From the NCBI RefSeq assembly GCF_021729085.1, contig NZ_JAJSAR010000001.1:1054001-1118000 (forward strand): a stretch of DNA of 64,000 nt. Direction: 5' to 3'. Positions 18,289 through 28,840 of the stretch are shown here, one piece after another. Both the position numbers and the translations under genes were made by a program. The stretch is from Pseudohongiella sp. O18. Its GTDB lineage: Bacteria; Pseudomonadota; Gammaproteobacteria; Pseudomonadales; Pseudohongiellaceae. A model generated the notes under the pieces. It saw nothing but the letters and a program-made list of their open reading frames with translations. It did not search any database and was not told the origin of the DNA. How positions within the stretch are numbered: position 1 is the stretch's first letter; every line of letters begins with the position of its first letter.

Positions 18289-21177
18289 TTATGTGTAGTT
18301 CTCAATGGCCGGACATGCACAGAACAGGTTTCGGTCGCCATAAACGTTGTCGATACGATTAACCGCGGGCCAAAACTTGTTGTCACGCAGTGAGTCGACT
18401 GGGAATGCCGCTTCCTGCTTGCTGTAGGGACGGTCCCAGGCCTCGTCCATAATGTCGGCAAGTGTGTGCGGTGCATGTCGCAGCATGTTGTTCTCGGCGT
18501 CCAGTTCACCAGAGGCAACCCGGGCAATTTCCTTGCGGATGCAGATCATTGCCTCAATGAAACGGTCGAGTTCTGCTTTGGGTTCGCTTTCTGTCGGTTC
18601 GATCATCAGCGTGCCGGGCACCGGGAAAGACATGGTCGGAGCATGAAAGCCGTAGTCCATCAATCGCTTGGCGACGTCTTCTTCGGTGATACCGGTGGCT
18701 GCCTTTAAGGGACGGAGGTCGATGATGCATTCGTGAGCGACGCGACCGTTTTTGCCAGTGTAGAGAACCGGATAATGCGAGCTGAGTTGGCGCGCAATGT
18801 AATTGGCGCTGAGAATCGCGACCTGTGTGGCTTTCAGCAGGCCGGACGCACCCATCATGGCGATATACATCCAGGAGATTGGCAGAATGCTGGCGCTGCC
18901 CCAGGGTGCCGCAGACACGGCGCCACTGTCTGGCAGGGGGCCGTCCAGCTGCACGACCGGATGGTTGGCGACAAAAGGAGCCAGGTGTTTCTTGATGCCG
19001 ATTGGCCCCATGCCGGGACCGCCACCACCGTGTGGAATACAGAAAGTTTTGTGCAGATTGACGTGGGAAACATCGGCACCGATATCGCCAGGGCGTGATA
19101 CGCCTACCTGAGCATTCAGGTTGGCACCATCCATGTATACCTGGCCACCGTGATCGTGCACGATCTGACAAATGTCCTTGACCGACTCTTCGAACACGCC
19201 GTGTGTGGACGGGTAGGTGATCATCAATGCTGCCAGGGTGTCACTGTACTGCTCTGCTTTTGCTTTCAGGTCATTGATGTCGATGTTGCCATTTTTATCG
19301 CAGGCGACTACTACAACTTTCATGCTCAACATTTGTGCGCTGGCCGGGTTTGTCCCGTGGGCCGAGCTCGGAATCAGACACACATTGCGGTGCTGCTGTC
19401 CCCGACTGTCCAGGTAGCGGCGTATGGCCAGCAGCCCGGCGTACTCGCCCTGAGCGCCGGAATTTGGCTGCATGCTGACGGCGTCGAATCCACAGATTTC
19501 GGCCAGCATATCTTCAAGCTCGCCTATCATCTGCAGGTAGCCTTTAACCTGCTCACGTGGCACAAATGGGTGTGGCTTGCTGAATTCTGGCCAGGTCACA
19601 GGTTGCATTTCTGCTGTTGCGTTCAGCTTCATGGTGCATGAGCCCAGCGGGATCATCGCGTGCGTCAACGACAGGTCGCGGTTCTCCAGACGTTTCAGGT
19701 AGCGCAGCATGTCGGTTTCGTTGTGATAGCGGTTAAACACCGGGTGCTGCAGGTACTCAGACTGGCGTTGCAGGGCAGCAGGAATGCCAGCGGCGTCATC
19801 CAGGCTGGCATCGATATCACTGACGTTCAGATTGCCTGCTTTATCGCCAAGGAATACCTGCCACAGCGTGACAAGGTCCTCGACACTGCTGCATTCATCG
19901 AGGCTGACACCCAGTGTGTCTGCATTCGTGTCACGCAGGTTGATACCTGCCGCTTTGGCACGTGCCAGCACTGCCGCACGTTCACTGCTTTCAAGGCTTA
20001 TTGTCAGTGTGTCGAAAAAGCTGCTGTTCAGTTTCAGTCCGCTATTGGCGAGACCGGTCGCCAGGATTCGTGTGAGTCGGTGAATACGCAAGGCTATTTT
20101 GCGGATACCTTCAGGGCCATGGTACATGGCGTACAGGGCCGCGATGTTGGCCAGTAAAACCTGGGCCGTACAAATATTGCTGTTGGCCTTTTCCCGGCGG
20201 ATATGCTGCTCACGGGTCTGCAGCGACATACGATAGGCCTGTTTGCCGCGTGCGTCGACAGAAACACCGATGATGCGGCCGGGGACCGCGCGCTTGTAGT
20301 CATCACGGGTAGCAAAGTAAGCAGCATGAGGGCCGCCCATGCCCATGGGCACGCCAAAGCGCTGAGTATTGCCAACGACCACATCGGCGCCCAGTTCACC
20401 CGGTGAGCTTAACAGAGCCAGGCTCATCAGATCGGCAGCGACACAGGCAATCGCGTCGCGCTGATGCAGTTGCTCGATAATGTCGCGCAAGTCCACCGCT
20501 TCGCCATTGCAGTTGGGATACTGGAAAATGGCGCCAAATACATCATGTTGCGCAGCCTCGGCAGCAGGTCCAACAACGATGTCGAATCCGAAACAGCTGG
20601 CGCGAGTCTTGATCACATCAATGGTCTGCGGGTAGCAGCTCTCATCGATAAAAAATACATTGGCCTTTTTGGCTTTGCTGACACGCTTCGCCAGCGCCAT
20701 TGCTTCGGCTGCTGCAGTCGATTCATCCAGCAGAGAAGCGTTGGCCAGTTCCATTCCGGTCAGATCCAGGACCATCTGCTGATAGGCCAGCAAGGTCTCC
20801 AGTCGACCCTGGGAGATTTCCGGCTGATAGGGTGTGTAGGCAGTGTACCAGCCCGGATTTTCCAGCACGTTACGCAGGATTACCGGGGGCGTCACGGTGT
20901 CGTAATATCCCAGTCCGATGTAAGAGCGGCACAGCTGATTCTGCTGTGCCAGTTGCCGCAGTCGTTGCAGTGCCTGTTGTTCACTGGATGGGGCGTCAAG
21001 TGCCAGCGGCCTGTCGAGCGCAATCGCTGCTGGCAGCGTTGCGCTTATCAGGGCGTCCAGTGAGGGGTAGTCCAGCTCGGCCAGCATGGCCTGGATGTCA
21101 TTCTCATCCGGGCCGATATGGCGAGCAATAAAAGACTCAGAATCGTGCAGCGAGCTCAGCGGCGACTTCAGGTTCAT
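18289..21177 (-). CDS. gcvP: Glycine dehydrogenase (decarboxylating), P-protein
   Basis: 962 residues (E. coli 957), the fused P-protein of the glycine cleavage system. It decarboxylates glycine and passes the aminomethyl group to lipoyl-GcvH. The N-terminal half opens with [17 protein letters not shown]; the C-terminal catalytic half has the PLP lysine in [18 protein letters not shown]. Other marks: [30 protein letters not shown] and [10 protein letters not shown]. The ATG overlaps the gcvH stop by 4 nt (ATGA), a translationally coupled gcvT-gcvH-gcvP operon on the minus strand. Confidence 0.98.
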   Translation of the reverse strand: MNLKSPLSSLHDSESFIARHIGPDENDIQAMLAELDYPSLDALISATLPAAIALDRPLALDAPSSEQQALQRLRQLAQQNQLCRSYIGLGYYDTVTPPVILRNVLENPGWYTAYTPYQPEISQGRLETLLAYQQMVLDLTGMELANASLLDESTAAAEAMALAKRVSKAKKANVFFIDESCYPQTIDVIKTRASCFGFDIVVGPAAEAAQHDVFGAIFQYPNCNGEAVDLRDIIEQLHQRDAIACVAADLMSLALLSSPGELGADVVVGNTQRFGVPMGMGGPHAAYFATRDDYKRAVPGRIIGVSVDARGKQAYRMSLQTREQHIRREKANSNICTAQVLLANIAALYAMYHGPEGIRKIALRIHRLTRILATGLANSGLKLNSSFFDTLTISLESSERAAVLARAKAAGINLRDTNADTLGVSLDECSSVEDLVTLWQVFLGDKAGNLNVSDIDASLDDAAGIPAALQRQSEYLQHPVFNRYHNETDMLRYLKRLENRDLSLTHAMIPLGSCTMKLNATAEMQPVTWPEFSKPHPFVPREQVKGYLQMIGELEDMLAEICGFDAVSMQPNSGAQGEYAGLLAIRRYLDSRGQQHRNVCLIPSSAHGTNPASAQMLSMKVVVVACDKNGNIDINDLKAKAEQYSDTLAALMITYPSTHGVFEESVKDICQIVHDHGGQVYMDGANLNAQVGVSRPGDIGADVSHVNLHKTFCIPHGGGGPGMGPIGIKKHLAPFVANHPVVQLDGPLPDSGAVSAAPWGSASILPISWMYIAMMGASGLLKATQVAILSANYIARQLSSHYPVLYTGKNGRVAHECIIDLRPLKAATGITEEDVAKRLMDYGFHAPTMSFPVPGTLMIEPTESEPKAELDRFIEAMICIRKEIARVASGELDAENNMLRHAPHTLADIMDEAWDRPYSKQEAAFPVDSLRDNKFWPAVNRIDNVYGDRNLFCACPAIENYT

Positions 21178-21557
21178 TCACACATTCCAGCGTAGGTGTT
21201 GGCATCCAGCAGCTCTTCCAGTTCAGCCGGGTTGCTTGGCAGTATTCGGCAGATCCACCCTTCGCCGTAAGGGTCAGCATTCACAGTTTCTGGCGCATCG
21301 GTCAGGTCTTCGTTGACAGCAATGACTTCGCCAGAGATCGGTGCGTAGATATCCGAGGCAGCCTTGACTGATTCGACGACACTCATTTCGTCTTTGGCTG
21401 AGACGGTGGCGCCTTCTTCCGGCAGCTCAATGAACACGATGTCGCCCAGCAATTCCTGCGCATGATCGGAGATGCCAATTGTCACGCTGCCATCCTCTTC
21501 AACGCGTACCCATTCATGGGTGGCGGCGTATTTCAGTTCATCAGGAAAATCACTCAC
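21174..21557 (-). CDS. gcvH: Glycine cleavage system H protein
   Basis: 127 residues. Carries the aminomethyl group on lipoyl-Lys65 in [11 protein letters not shown] between P, T and L proteins. The family opening is [17 protein letters not shown], and [11 protein letters not shown] near the C-terminus is also conserved. It is separated from gcvT by about 60 bp and overlaps gcvP by 4 bp. Confidence 0.98.
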   Translation of the reverse strand: MSDFPDELKYAATHEWVRVEEDGSVTIGISDHAQELLGDIVFIELPEEGATVSAKDEMSVVESVKAASDIYAPISGEVIAVNEDLTDAPETVNADPYGEGWICRILPSNPAELEELLDANTYAGMCE

Positions 21558-21615
21558 GGGTCGATCCTCATAGTTTTGACTGTAAACTTGGTTTGATTAT
21601 CAAGGCTTGCCGGCA

Positions 21616-22731
21616 TCAGTCGAAAATCTGTTTGCCGTGGCGGACAAAGCCGGGTTTGACGGTGCGCACGGGCACAAGCCTGCCACGAATCTCGACCGCA
21701 CACTGCGTGGTACCAGTCGGGATTCTAGCCAATGCAATAGCATGCTTCAATGTAGGTGAGAAGGTGCCGCTGGTGGTGATGCCATCAGCAGTGCTGCCGT
21801 CTTCCAGCGTACAGACAACACGCATGCCTTCGCGCAGAACACCGCGTTCTGTCATCACCAGGCCGGCCAGCACCGGCAGCGAGCCATCGGTCAGTTGGTC
21901 AGCGTGCAGTGCGACTGCGCTCCGACCAACAAAGTCACGATCCTCAGGTTTCAAGGCAATCGTCCAGCCCATATTTGCAGACAGCGGTGAGACTGACTCG
22001 TCCATCTCGTGTCCGTAAAGGTTCATGCCGGCTTCCAGGCGCAGAGTATCGCGGGCGCCCAGGCCAATCGGGCGCACGCCGGCTGCCAGCAGGGCATCCC
22101 ACAACTCGGGGGCCTGCGACTCCGGCAGGATGATCTCGACACCATTCTCACCAGTGTACCCGGTGCGCGCCACCAGCCATTGATCGCTCTCGGCAGCGGT
22201 GAAGGGTTTTAGCGACTGGACTGCATCAGCCAGTTCAGGCTCGCCGCGACTGCGGAGAATGTCATCAACAATTTTCAGGGCCTTGGGGCCCTGCACGGCA
22301 AGAATCGCCAGTTCGGGGCGTTCTGAAAGCGTTGCCTGGTGAGACTCGATATGCCCCTGCAGCCATGCCAGGTCCTTCTCGCGGGTGGCACAGTTGACGA
22401 CCAGCCGGTAGCCGTTGCGCAGGCGGTATACAATCAGGTCGTCAATTACGCCGCCCGTGTCGTTCAGCATCGCTGTATAGAGGGCCTGGCCAGGCTGGCC
22501 GAGGCGCGCGACATCATTGGCCAGCATCCAGCGCAGCCAGGGTTCGGCGTCGTCGCCGGCCACATCCACGATTGTCATGTGCGAGACATCAAAGACACCG
22601 GCATGCTGGCGCACGGCGTTGTGTTCTTCGATCAGGGAGGTGTACTGGATAGGCATGTCCCAGCCGCCAAAATCAACCAGCCTCGCCCCTGCGGTGCAAT
22701 GGCGGTCATAAAGAGCGGTTTTCTGTCCCAC
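21616..22731 (-). CDS. gcvT: Aminomethyltransferase, glycine cleavage T protein
   Basis: 371 residues from a GTG start at 22731, chosen because a GGAGG lies 5 nt upstream (plus 22737-22741) and the protein then begins MGQKTALYDRHC, which aligns with E. coli GcvT. A longer frame from TTG 22767 exists but is unlikely. GcvT transfers the methylene group to tetrahydrofolate and releases ammonia. Motifs: DFGGWDMPIQY, GVFDVSHMTIVDV, GARDTLRLEAGMNLYGHEMDE and the C-terminal beta-barrel. It is first in the gcvTHP operon. Only 78 bp separate it from the upstream signal peptidase stop, which leaves little room for a glycine riboswitch, and I see none. Confidence 0.97.
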   Translation of the reverse strand: MGQKTALYDRHCTAGARLVDFGGWDMPIQYTSLIEEHNAVRQHAGVFDVSHMTIVDVAGDDAEPWLRWMLANDVARLGQPGQALYTAMLNDTGGVIDDLIVYRLRNGYRLVVNCATREKDLAWLQGHIESHQATLSERPELAILAVQGPKALKIVDDILRSRGEPELADAVQSLKPFTAAESDQWLVARTGYTGENGVEIILPESQAPELWDALLAAGVRPIGLGARDTLRLEAGMNLYGHEMDESVSPLSANMGWTIALKPEDRDFVGRSAVALHADQLTDGSLPVLAGLVMTERGVLREGMRVVCTLEDGSTADGITTSGTFSPTLKHAIALARIPTGTTQCAVEIRGRLVPVRTVKPGFVRHGKQIFD

Positions 22732-22809
22732 AGCGGCCTCCGGAGGCGCATTCACGCCAAAACGCAATATTTTACGGTGAAGCGAAGGGATTTAACAGGG
22801 GTAAGCGAG

Positions 22810-23511
22810 TCAGTCCAGCTGCGCCATAAATCGTCCGGCCCTGGGCTTGAAATTGTGCTGGCTGTCCAGCGAGAAAACCACCGAACTGGATCGGCCGACC
22901 AGCTGATCCCGCGGGATGAAGCTGTACAGGCGGCTGTCTGCACTGTTGTCGCGATTATCACCCAGCACAAAGAAGTGGTCGGCAGGGACTTCGGCAGGGC
23001 CATAGCTGCGTGTCGACCGGCGTCCGTAGCCATTGGTGATCAGGGCCTGATGCGAGTCATCTACCAGGTGCTCAACGATGATGGTGCCTTCCTGGTCTTC
23101 ACCGAGAACTTCATAGTCAACGATGTCACCATTGAGAACCAGCATGTTATTGCGCATGTAGATTGTGTCGCCAGGCACACCGATGATGCGCTTGACCAGA
23201 CGCTTGCCGGCTGCCTCAGAGTCGATGATGACGATATCACCGTGCTCGGGATCAGACAGGCTCAGTAGAGAAATATCAGTAAACGGTATGCGGACATCGT
23301 AGGCAAGTTTGTTTACCCAGACTTTGTCACCATCCAGCAGCGTGGGTTGCATGGAGCGGCCGGAAATTGAATTGAGATCAGCCACTGCGCTCTTGAAACA
23401 GACAATGGACGCGAGGATCAACAGAAACTTCTTGTTTTCGCGCCAGAAAATGGCAAGGTATCGTTTCATGCAGGCCAGCTTATCCTTCAGACTTCCGGGG
23501 TTATCGGACAT
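22810..23511 (-). CDS. lepB: Signal peptidase I (S26 family)
   Basis: 233 residues from ATG 23511; ATG 23469 is an alternative, and the frame is open to 23661. It cleaves Sec/Tat signal peptides on the periplasmic side. A single membrane anchor (about 27-46) precedes the Ser/Lys dyad: Ser53 in SGRSMQPTL and Lys107 in RLVKRIIGVPGD; the box GDNRDNSADSR is also present. It lacks the second transmembrane helix and large insertion of enteric LepB and is not next to lepA or rnc, so it may be a second, compact signal peptidase like the short paralogue in Pseudomonas. It lies directly upstream of gcvT. Confidence 0.92.
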   Translation of the reverse strand: MSDNPGSLKDKLACMKRYLAIFWRENKKFLLILASIVCFKSAVADLNSISGRSMQPTLLDGDKVWVNKLAYDVRIPFTDISLLSLSDPEHGDIVIIDSEAAGKRLVKRIIGVPGDTIYMRNNMLVLNGDIVDYEVLGEDQEGTIIVEHLVDDSHQALITNGYGRRSTRSYGPAEVPADHFFVLGDNRDNSADSRLYSFIPRDQLVGRSSSVVFSLDSQHNFKPRAGRFMAQLD

Positions 23512-23647
23512 ACAATAAATGTCCGTTTCCCAAAGGTAGCCATATCTGATGAATCGGTCAACCGCCTGCGATGAATCGAGTGTAATCAGCGGTTCAGGTG
23601 CCCGGCAGCGGGTCTGTCGGGCAAGAGTGGCTCTCTGAAATACGGGC

Positions 23648-24040
23648 TTACTGCTGGACAATGCCTGTATAAAACAGTGGGCGCGTCACAATTACTGCTC
23701 CGTCCCGGTCTTTGATGATCAGGTTGCCGTTCAGGGCGCCATCGATATCGATTTCTGCCAGAGACTGGTCGAAGAACAGCTGGCAGACAAATCGTTTGGC
23801 AGGCGTCTCAATGCAGGTGCCTGTCACCGGTGTTCCGGCAGTCTGGGGAGCCGAGCTGCCCAGTACACCGTTGACCCGAATGTAGCGCTGAGTGAATGCC
23901 ACATCCAGCTTGATGCTGTTGTAGCTCTTGTTCTGTACCGTAAACGTATTGACGCCCCAGTCGATGCGCGACTCGGTAGCAGCTGTAGCGTTGCTGGTCA
24001 GGCACAGTAAGGCGATGAAAAACGATGTAAGGTATCGCAT
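23648..24040 (-). CDS. Small secreted protein of unknown function
   Basis: 130 residues from ATG 24040, preceded by GGAG about 9 nt upstream; the open frame continues to 24130. Signal peptide MRYLTSFFIALLCLTSNATA with a plausible cut after ATA. The mature part is mostly beta by appearance, with two Cys (TGTCIETPAKRFVCQLFF) that could form a disulfide. No family recognised. It may be co-transcribed with the signal peptidase gene downstream on the same strand. Confidence 0.65.
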   Translation of the reverse strand: MRYLTSFFIALLCLTSNATAATESRIDWGVNTFTVQNKSYNSIKLDVAFTQRYIRVNGVLGSSAPQTAGTPVTGTCIETPAKRFVCQLFFDQSLAEIDIDGALNGNLIIKDRDGAVIVTRPLFYTGIVQQ

Positions 24041-24177
24041 TCCAGATATCTCCGGGAGGATTGTTGTGACATGCAGGATACGGCCGGTTGAACGCGGCAA
24101 TACTTTGATCCTGCTATAGACTCCTGTCAATACGACTTAAGTACTGGTCGGCGCTGTTCACGCATCATGGAGCGGCG

Positions 24178-24202
24178 TATACTGAGCTGTATGTATACAC
24201 AG
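24178..24202 (+). promoter_or_regulatory. LexA box and -10 element upstream of lhr
   Basis: CTGTATGTATACACAG (24187-24202) matches CTGT-N8-ACAG exactly. A TATACT -10 hexamer (24178-24183) ends 3 bp before it, so LexA would cover the transcription start. The only hexamer at 17-nt spacing is a weak -35 (TGTTCA, 24155-24160). The lhr ATG is 82 bp downstream. Confidence 0.78.
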
Positions 24203-24283
24203 TAGCCAGCTGTTGGAAGCCATGCCTGGCACTCAACAGCCAGAGGCGGAAACTGGACAAATTGAAGGCGAACAACCACTGAC

Positions 24284-27200
24284 ATGTCGACTTCTTCTGT
24301 ACTTTCAAATTTTCATCCGGCCAGTCGTGCCTGGTTTGCCAGCACTCTGGGCCAGCCGACGCCGGCGCAGGCCGATGCGTGGCCGGCCATTCAGGCAGGA
24401 AAGCACACTCTGATTGCAGCCCCCACCGGTAGTGGTAAGACACTGGCTGCTTTTTACGCTGTCATTGACCGTATGGTGTGTGAGGCACAACAGAAACAGT
24501 TGGTGACTCAGACCCGGGTCCTTTATATCTCGCCACTAAAGGCCCTCAGTAACGATATCGAGCGCAATCTCAAGCAGCCGCTGGCGGGCATTGAGGACGA
24601 GCTGTTCCTGCAGGGTGCTCATCCGGCTGACATCCGGATCGCCGTGCGCACCGGTGATACACCGCAGGCAGAGCGACAGAAAATGCTCAAAAACCCGCCC
24701 CACATCCTGGTGACCACTCCCGAATCCATCTATTTGTTGCTGACCAGTGCGCATGGCCGCAACATGCTGCGCAGTGTCGACACCATTATTATCGACGAGA
24801 TTCACGCCATGCTTGGTGACAAGCGTGGCTCACATCTGGCCCTTTCGCTTGAGCGCCTGCAGGCCCTGACCGGGCGTCCGCTGCAGCGCATCGGCCTGTC
24901 CGCAACGCAGAAACCGATGTCTCTGGTCGCAAATTATCTGGTTGGCGCAAGGAGCGGAGAGCCTGCCGCCGCGCCGGTCATCGTGGATACAGGGCACCGT
25001 CGCACGCTGGATATCAATATTGAAGTCCCGGCCTCGCCTTTGACCGCTCTTATGAGCAACGAGGTATGGGGTGAGTTGTACGAACGGCTGGTGGAGCTCA
25101 TTCAACAGCACCGTACAACCCTGGTATTTGTTAACACCAGACGTCTGTCCGAACGTCTGGCGCTGGCGCTGTCTGAGCGACTGGGCGCCGACAGCCTGTA
25201 TGGCGAGGCTGGCGCGTCCCTGGTCAGCTCCCACCATGGCAGTATGAGCAAGGAGCGGCGCCATAACGCTGAGCAGCAACTGAAGGCGGGTAAACTGAAG
25301 GTGCTGGTGGCCACAGCATCCATGGAACTGGGCATCGATATTGGTGCTGTGGATCTGGTGGTTCAGTTCTCGTCGCCACACAGCATTGCGACATTCCTGC
25401 AACGGGTAGGCCGCAGCGGCCACCATGTCGGCGGCACCCCTAAAGGCATTCTGTTTCCGCTGACGCGAGACGACCTGGTGGAATGCAGCGCCCTGGTGGA
25501 CAGCGTACGGCGAGGTGAGCTGGACCGCATCATCATGCCTGAGCAGCCATTGGACATACTGGCGCAGCAGATTGTTGCTGAGCTGGCGGCGCGGCAGGAC
25601 GAAGATGTATCAGCACAGCCGCTGGATGAACTTTATCAATTGATGACGCAAGCCTGGCCTTATCGTGCGCTGCCCCGCGAGCAGTTTGACCAGCTGGTAA
25701 AAATGCTGGCAGATGGATATTCAACCCGGCTGGGGCGCCGTGGTGCCTGGCTGCATCTGGATCGTATCAATGGAAGAGCCAGTGCCCGTCGGGGTGCCCG
25801 ACTCACGGCGCTGACCAATGGCGGTGCAATTCCCGACATGTTTGACTATCAGGTGGTGCTGGACCCTGATGACATTGTGGTGGGCTCACTCAATGAGGAC
25901 TTTGCATTGGAAACCTTGCCCGGTGACATATTTGCACTGGGCACCCATGCATGGCAGATGGTGCGTGTGGATGGGCTTAAAGTCCGGGTACGCGACGCGC
26001 ACGGTCAAAAATCCACCGTGCCGTTCTGGCTGGGCGAAGGGCCGGGGCGTACCACTGAGCTGTCGGAAGCGGTATCCAGGCTGCGCGAAGAGATCGACGA
26101 ACGGCTGATAGATGATGGGCCGGAGGCGGCCATCCAATGGCTGGTCAAAGAGGTCGGGCTGCCGATTTCGGCAGCGTCCCAGCTAGTCGACTACCTCAGG
26201 GCTGGACGAAATGCCCTGGGCATGATGCCGACACGTGACCGCATTGTGATGGAGCGATTTTTTGACGAAGTGGGTGACATGCATGTTGTGATACATGCTC
26301 CGTTTGGGAGTCGTCTCAACAAGGCCTGGGGGCTGGCGCTGCGCAAACGCTTCTGTCGTACGTTCAACTTTGAGCTGCAGGCTGCTGCCAATGAAGACAG
26401 TATTGTTATCTCGCTGGGTTCAGTACACAGTTTTCCGCTGGAAGAAGTGTTCCACTACCTGCACAGTAATTCGGCAACCGATGTGCTGATCCAGGCGCTG
26501 CTGGATGCGCCAATGTTTGAAGTACGCTGGCGCTGGAATGCGACACGGTCACTGGCGATTCAGCGCAATCGCAGTGGGAAACGGGTTCCGCCGCAGTTTC
26601 AGCGCATGGATGCTGAGGACCTGGTGGCGCAGGTGTTTCCGGATCAGATTGCCTGTCAGGAGAACCTGACAGGCAAACGCGATGTGCCGGATCATCCACT
26701 GGTTGTGCAGACCATCAATGACTGTCTGACCGAAGCCATGGACATTGAAGGTTTGCTGGCGCTTCTGCAGCAGATGGAAGCCAGCCAGGTCGAGCTGGTG
26801 GCACTGGACTTGCGCGAACCCTCACCGTTTGCACAGGAAATCATTAACGCCAGCCCCTACGCATTCCTTGATGATGCGCCTTTTGAAGAGCGCCGCACGC
26901 TGGCCATTCGCAATCGAAGCTGGGTGGATCCCGCCGAGTCAGATGCCTACACCCGACTGGACGAAGCCGCCATTGCGCGGGTCAAGAATGAAGCCTGGCC
27001 GCTGGTTCGCGATGTTGATGAATTACACGATGCCCTGTACTGCGCAGGTTTCATGACTCGCGATGAGTTAGGCCGGATTATTGGTGGCGATCGCCTGTAC
27101 CGGCAATTGCTGGAGCAGGGGCGTGCCTGTGCTATCAAGGCAGAAAGCATGCCGGGCGAGCTTTTGATTACGGCAGAAATGCTGCCAGTTTTCCGGCAGG

Positions 27201-28768
27201 TATTCGAGTCGCTGCAGAGCGCACCCGAAATTGAGCTGCCGGCAGACATGCTGACAGAGGCAGGGTCTGAAGAAGATGCGATTCAGACCATCATTCGACG
27301 CCGGCTGGATGTCCTCGGGCCGGTCACCGCAGTCCGCCTGTCCGATAGCAGTGGTATCGCTGTTAATCAGGTAGACATGGCACTAATGGTGCTGGAGCGA
27401 CAGGGCTTTGCCTTCCGTGGCCGGTTTACACCTGGCAGTGTCGCAAATAACGACCCGGCAACACTGGAGTGGTGTGAGCGCCGCCTGCTGCAGCGCATTC
27501 ATCGTTACACTCTGGATGCTCATCGCGAAGCCATTAAACCGGTTTCACTGCAGGCCTATACCTGTTATCTGTTCGAGCATCATGAACTTAGACAACAGAC
27601 ACTGCAGCCGCGGCCGCAACCATTGCCGTCAGCAGCGGCTGCGCAGGCCATACTGGAAAGAACCCTGGAACGTCTTGATGGTGTGGCAGCACCCGCGGCG
27701 GCTTGGGAGGGCGAAATCTTCCCGGCCCGGATGGCGCTGTATGACCCAGGCTGGCTGGATATCCTTTGTACTTCGGGGCGGTTGACCTGGGGGCGCTATT
27801 CACCACCCGCTCAGTTAACCGCAGTCCGGGCCGACAGTCGACGTGCCGCAGGTCCCATCAAGACCACGCCGATTACTTTGTCGTCGCGTCAGTTGATGGC
27901 CAGCTGGCAGCAGTTACATGGTGGCGCCTGGCAGGATCAGGCCCGGCTCAGCAGCAATGCCGAGCGTGTCCTCGACGACCTGAAACAGCGCGGCGCCAGC
28001 TTCTTTCATGAAATACGGCAGCGTACCGGCCTGTTGGCAGCCCAGCTGGAGCAGGCCTTATCTGAACTTGCTGCGGCTGGCAAGCTGACCAGCGATGGCT
28101 TCACCGGATTGAGGGCGCTGCTAACCCCTGATGCACGTAAACCATCCACCAAAGGCAGGCAGGGTCGCTCGGGACGCAGCCGGTCACGTGGCTACAGTGT
28201 CGAAGATGCCGGACGCTGGTCTTTGCTGTATCCACCCGATGCAGGCCCGTTGAATGACGAAATGACTGAAGAACTGATCATGGTATATTTGCTGCGCTGG
28301 GGTGTGATCAGCCGGCAAATTGTGTCACGTGAAAGTGCGGCCCCGGCCTGGCGCGACCTGTTGACAGTGCTAAGGCGACTGGAGTTGCGTGGCACCTTGC
28401 GTGGCGGGCGGTTTATCGAAGGCCTGGGTGGCGAGCAGTTTACGCTGCCAGAGAATGTTGCTCCTCTGCGTGAGCAGGCACGCAAGCTGAGAGAGCGCGA
28501 CACGTCAGACTGGTCGACGGCTGACTACTGCAGTCTGGCAGCAACTGATCCGGTGAATCACCTGGCGCTGTTTTTGCCGGAAATGAAGCTTGCCAGAACC
28601 AGTCGCAACCGTGTCTTGTATAAAAACGGTGTACCTGTCGCTGTTCTTGATGGCGCCAAGGTAAAGTTCCTGCGTGAAATACCCGCTGAACACCAGTGGG
28701 CGCTAGAGCAATTATTGCGTCGTCAGGAAATCAATCCGCGGCTGCGATCCTATCTGGCCAACAGTTGA
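24284..28768 (+). CDS. lhr: Large helicase-related protein Lhr (long form)
   Basis: 1494 residues, full length for the bacterial long form (E. coli Lhr 1538). SF2 3'-5' DNA/RNA-DNA helicase implicated in repair. Visible: Walker A AAPTGSGKTLAAF (45-57), RVLYISPLKALSND, TTPESIYLLL, Walker B/DEIH at 171-174 (IIIDEIHAML), LSATQKP, and motif VI QRVGRSGHHVGG. Beyond about residue 450 come the Lhr winged-helix, bridge and Lhr-specific C-terminal regions. A LexA box 82 bp upstream indicates SOS control. It stands as a single gene, with a signal-peptide metalloprotease downstream. Confidence 0.96.
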   Translation: MSTSSVLSNFHPASRAWFASTLGQPTPAQADAWPAIQAGKHTLIAAPTGSGKTLAAFYAVIDRMVCEAQQKQLVTQTRVLYISPLKALSNDIERNLKQPLAGIEDELFLQGAHPADIRIAVRTGDTPQAERQKMLKNPPHILVTTPESIYLLLTSAHGRNMLRSVDTIIIDEIHAMLGDKRGSHLALSLERLQALTGRPLQRIGLSATQKPMSLVANYLVGARSGEPAAAPVIVDTGHRRTLDINIEVPASPLTALMSNEVWGELYERLVELIQQHRTTLVFVNTRRLSERLALALSERLGADSLYGEAGASLVSSHHGSMSKERRHNAEQQLKAGKLKVLVATASMELGIDIGAVDLVVQFSSPHSIATFLQRVGRSGHHVGGTPKGILFPLTRDDLVECSALVDSVRRGELDRIIMPEQPLDILAQQIVAELAARQDEDVSAQPLDELYQLMTQAWPYRALPREQFDQLVKMLADGYSTRLGRRGAWLHLDRINGRASARRGARLTALTNGGAIPDMFDYQVVLDPDDIVVGSLNEDFALETLPGDIFALGTHAWQMVRVDGLKVRVRDAHGQKSTVPFWLGEGPGRTTELSEAVSRLREEIDERLIDDGPEAAIQWLVKEVGLPISAASQLVDYLRAGRNALGMMPTRDRIVMERFFDEVGDMHVVIHAPFGSRLNKAWGLALRKRFCRTFNFELQAAANEDSIVISLGSVHSFPLEEVFHYLHSNSATDVLIQALLDAPMFEVRWRWNATRSLAIQRNRSGKRVPPQFQRMDAEDLVAQVFPDQIACQENLTGKRDVPDHPLVVQTINDCLTEAMDIEGLLALLQQMEASQVELVALDLREPSPFAQEIINASPYAFLDDAPFEERRTLAIRNRSWVDPAESDAYTRLDEAAIARVKNEAWPLVRDVDELHDALYCAGFMTRDELGRIIGGDRLYRQLLEQGRACAIKAESMPGELLITAEMLPVFRQVFESLQSAPEIELPADMLTEAGSEEDAIQTIIRRRLDVLGPVTAVRLSDSSGIAVNQVDMALMVLERQGFAFRGRFTPGSVANNDPATLEWCERRLLQRIHRYTLDAHREAIKPVSLQAYTCYLFEHHELRQQTLQPRPQPLPSAAAAQAILERTLERLDGVAAPAAAWEGEIFPARMALYDPGWLDILCTSGRLTWGRYSPPAQLTAVRADSRRAAGPIKTTPITLSSRQLMASWQQLHGGAWQDQARLSSNAERVLDDLKQRGASFFHEIRQRTGLLAAQLEQALSELAAAGKLTSDGFTGLRALLTPDARKPSTKGRQGRSGRSRSRGYSVEDAGRWSLLYPPDAGPLNDEMTEELIMVYLLRWGVISRQIVSRESAAPAWRDLLTVLRRLELRGTLRGGRFIEGLGGEQFTLPENVAPLREQARKLRERDTSDWSTADYCSLAATDPVNHLALFLPEMKLARTSRNRVLYKNGVPVAVLDGAKVKFLREIPAEHQWALEQLLRRQEINPRLRSYLANS

Positions 28769-28840
28769 ATGTAGGTTGCAGGCGAGTACTGATCCTGACC
28801 TGTAGCGATTAGCAGAACCAAAAACAAGGAGAACAAGCGC

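Noticed and set aside
22732-22810. Glycine riboswitch upstream of gcvT
   Set aside because: Only about 78 bp separate gcvT from the lepB stop and I see no paired GGAGAG-type glycine aptamers.
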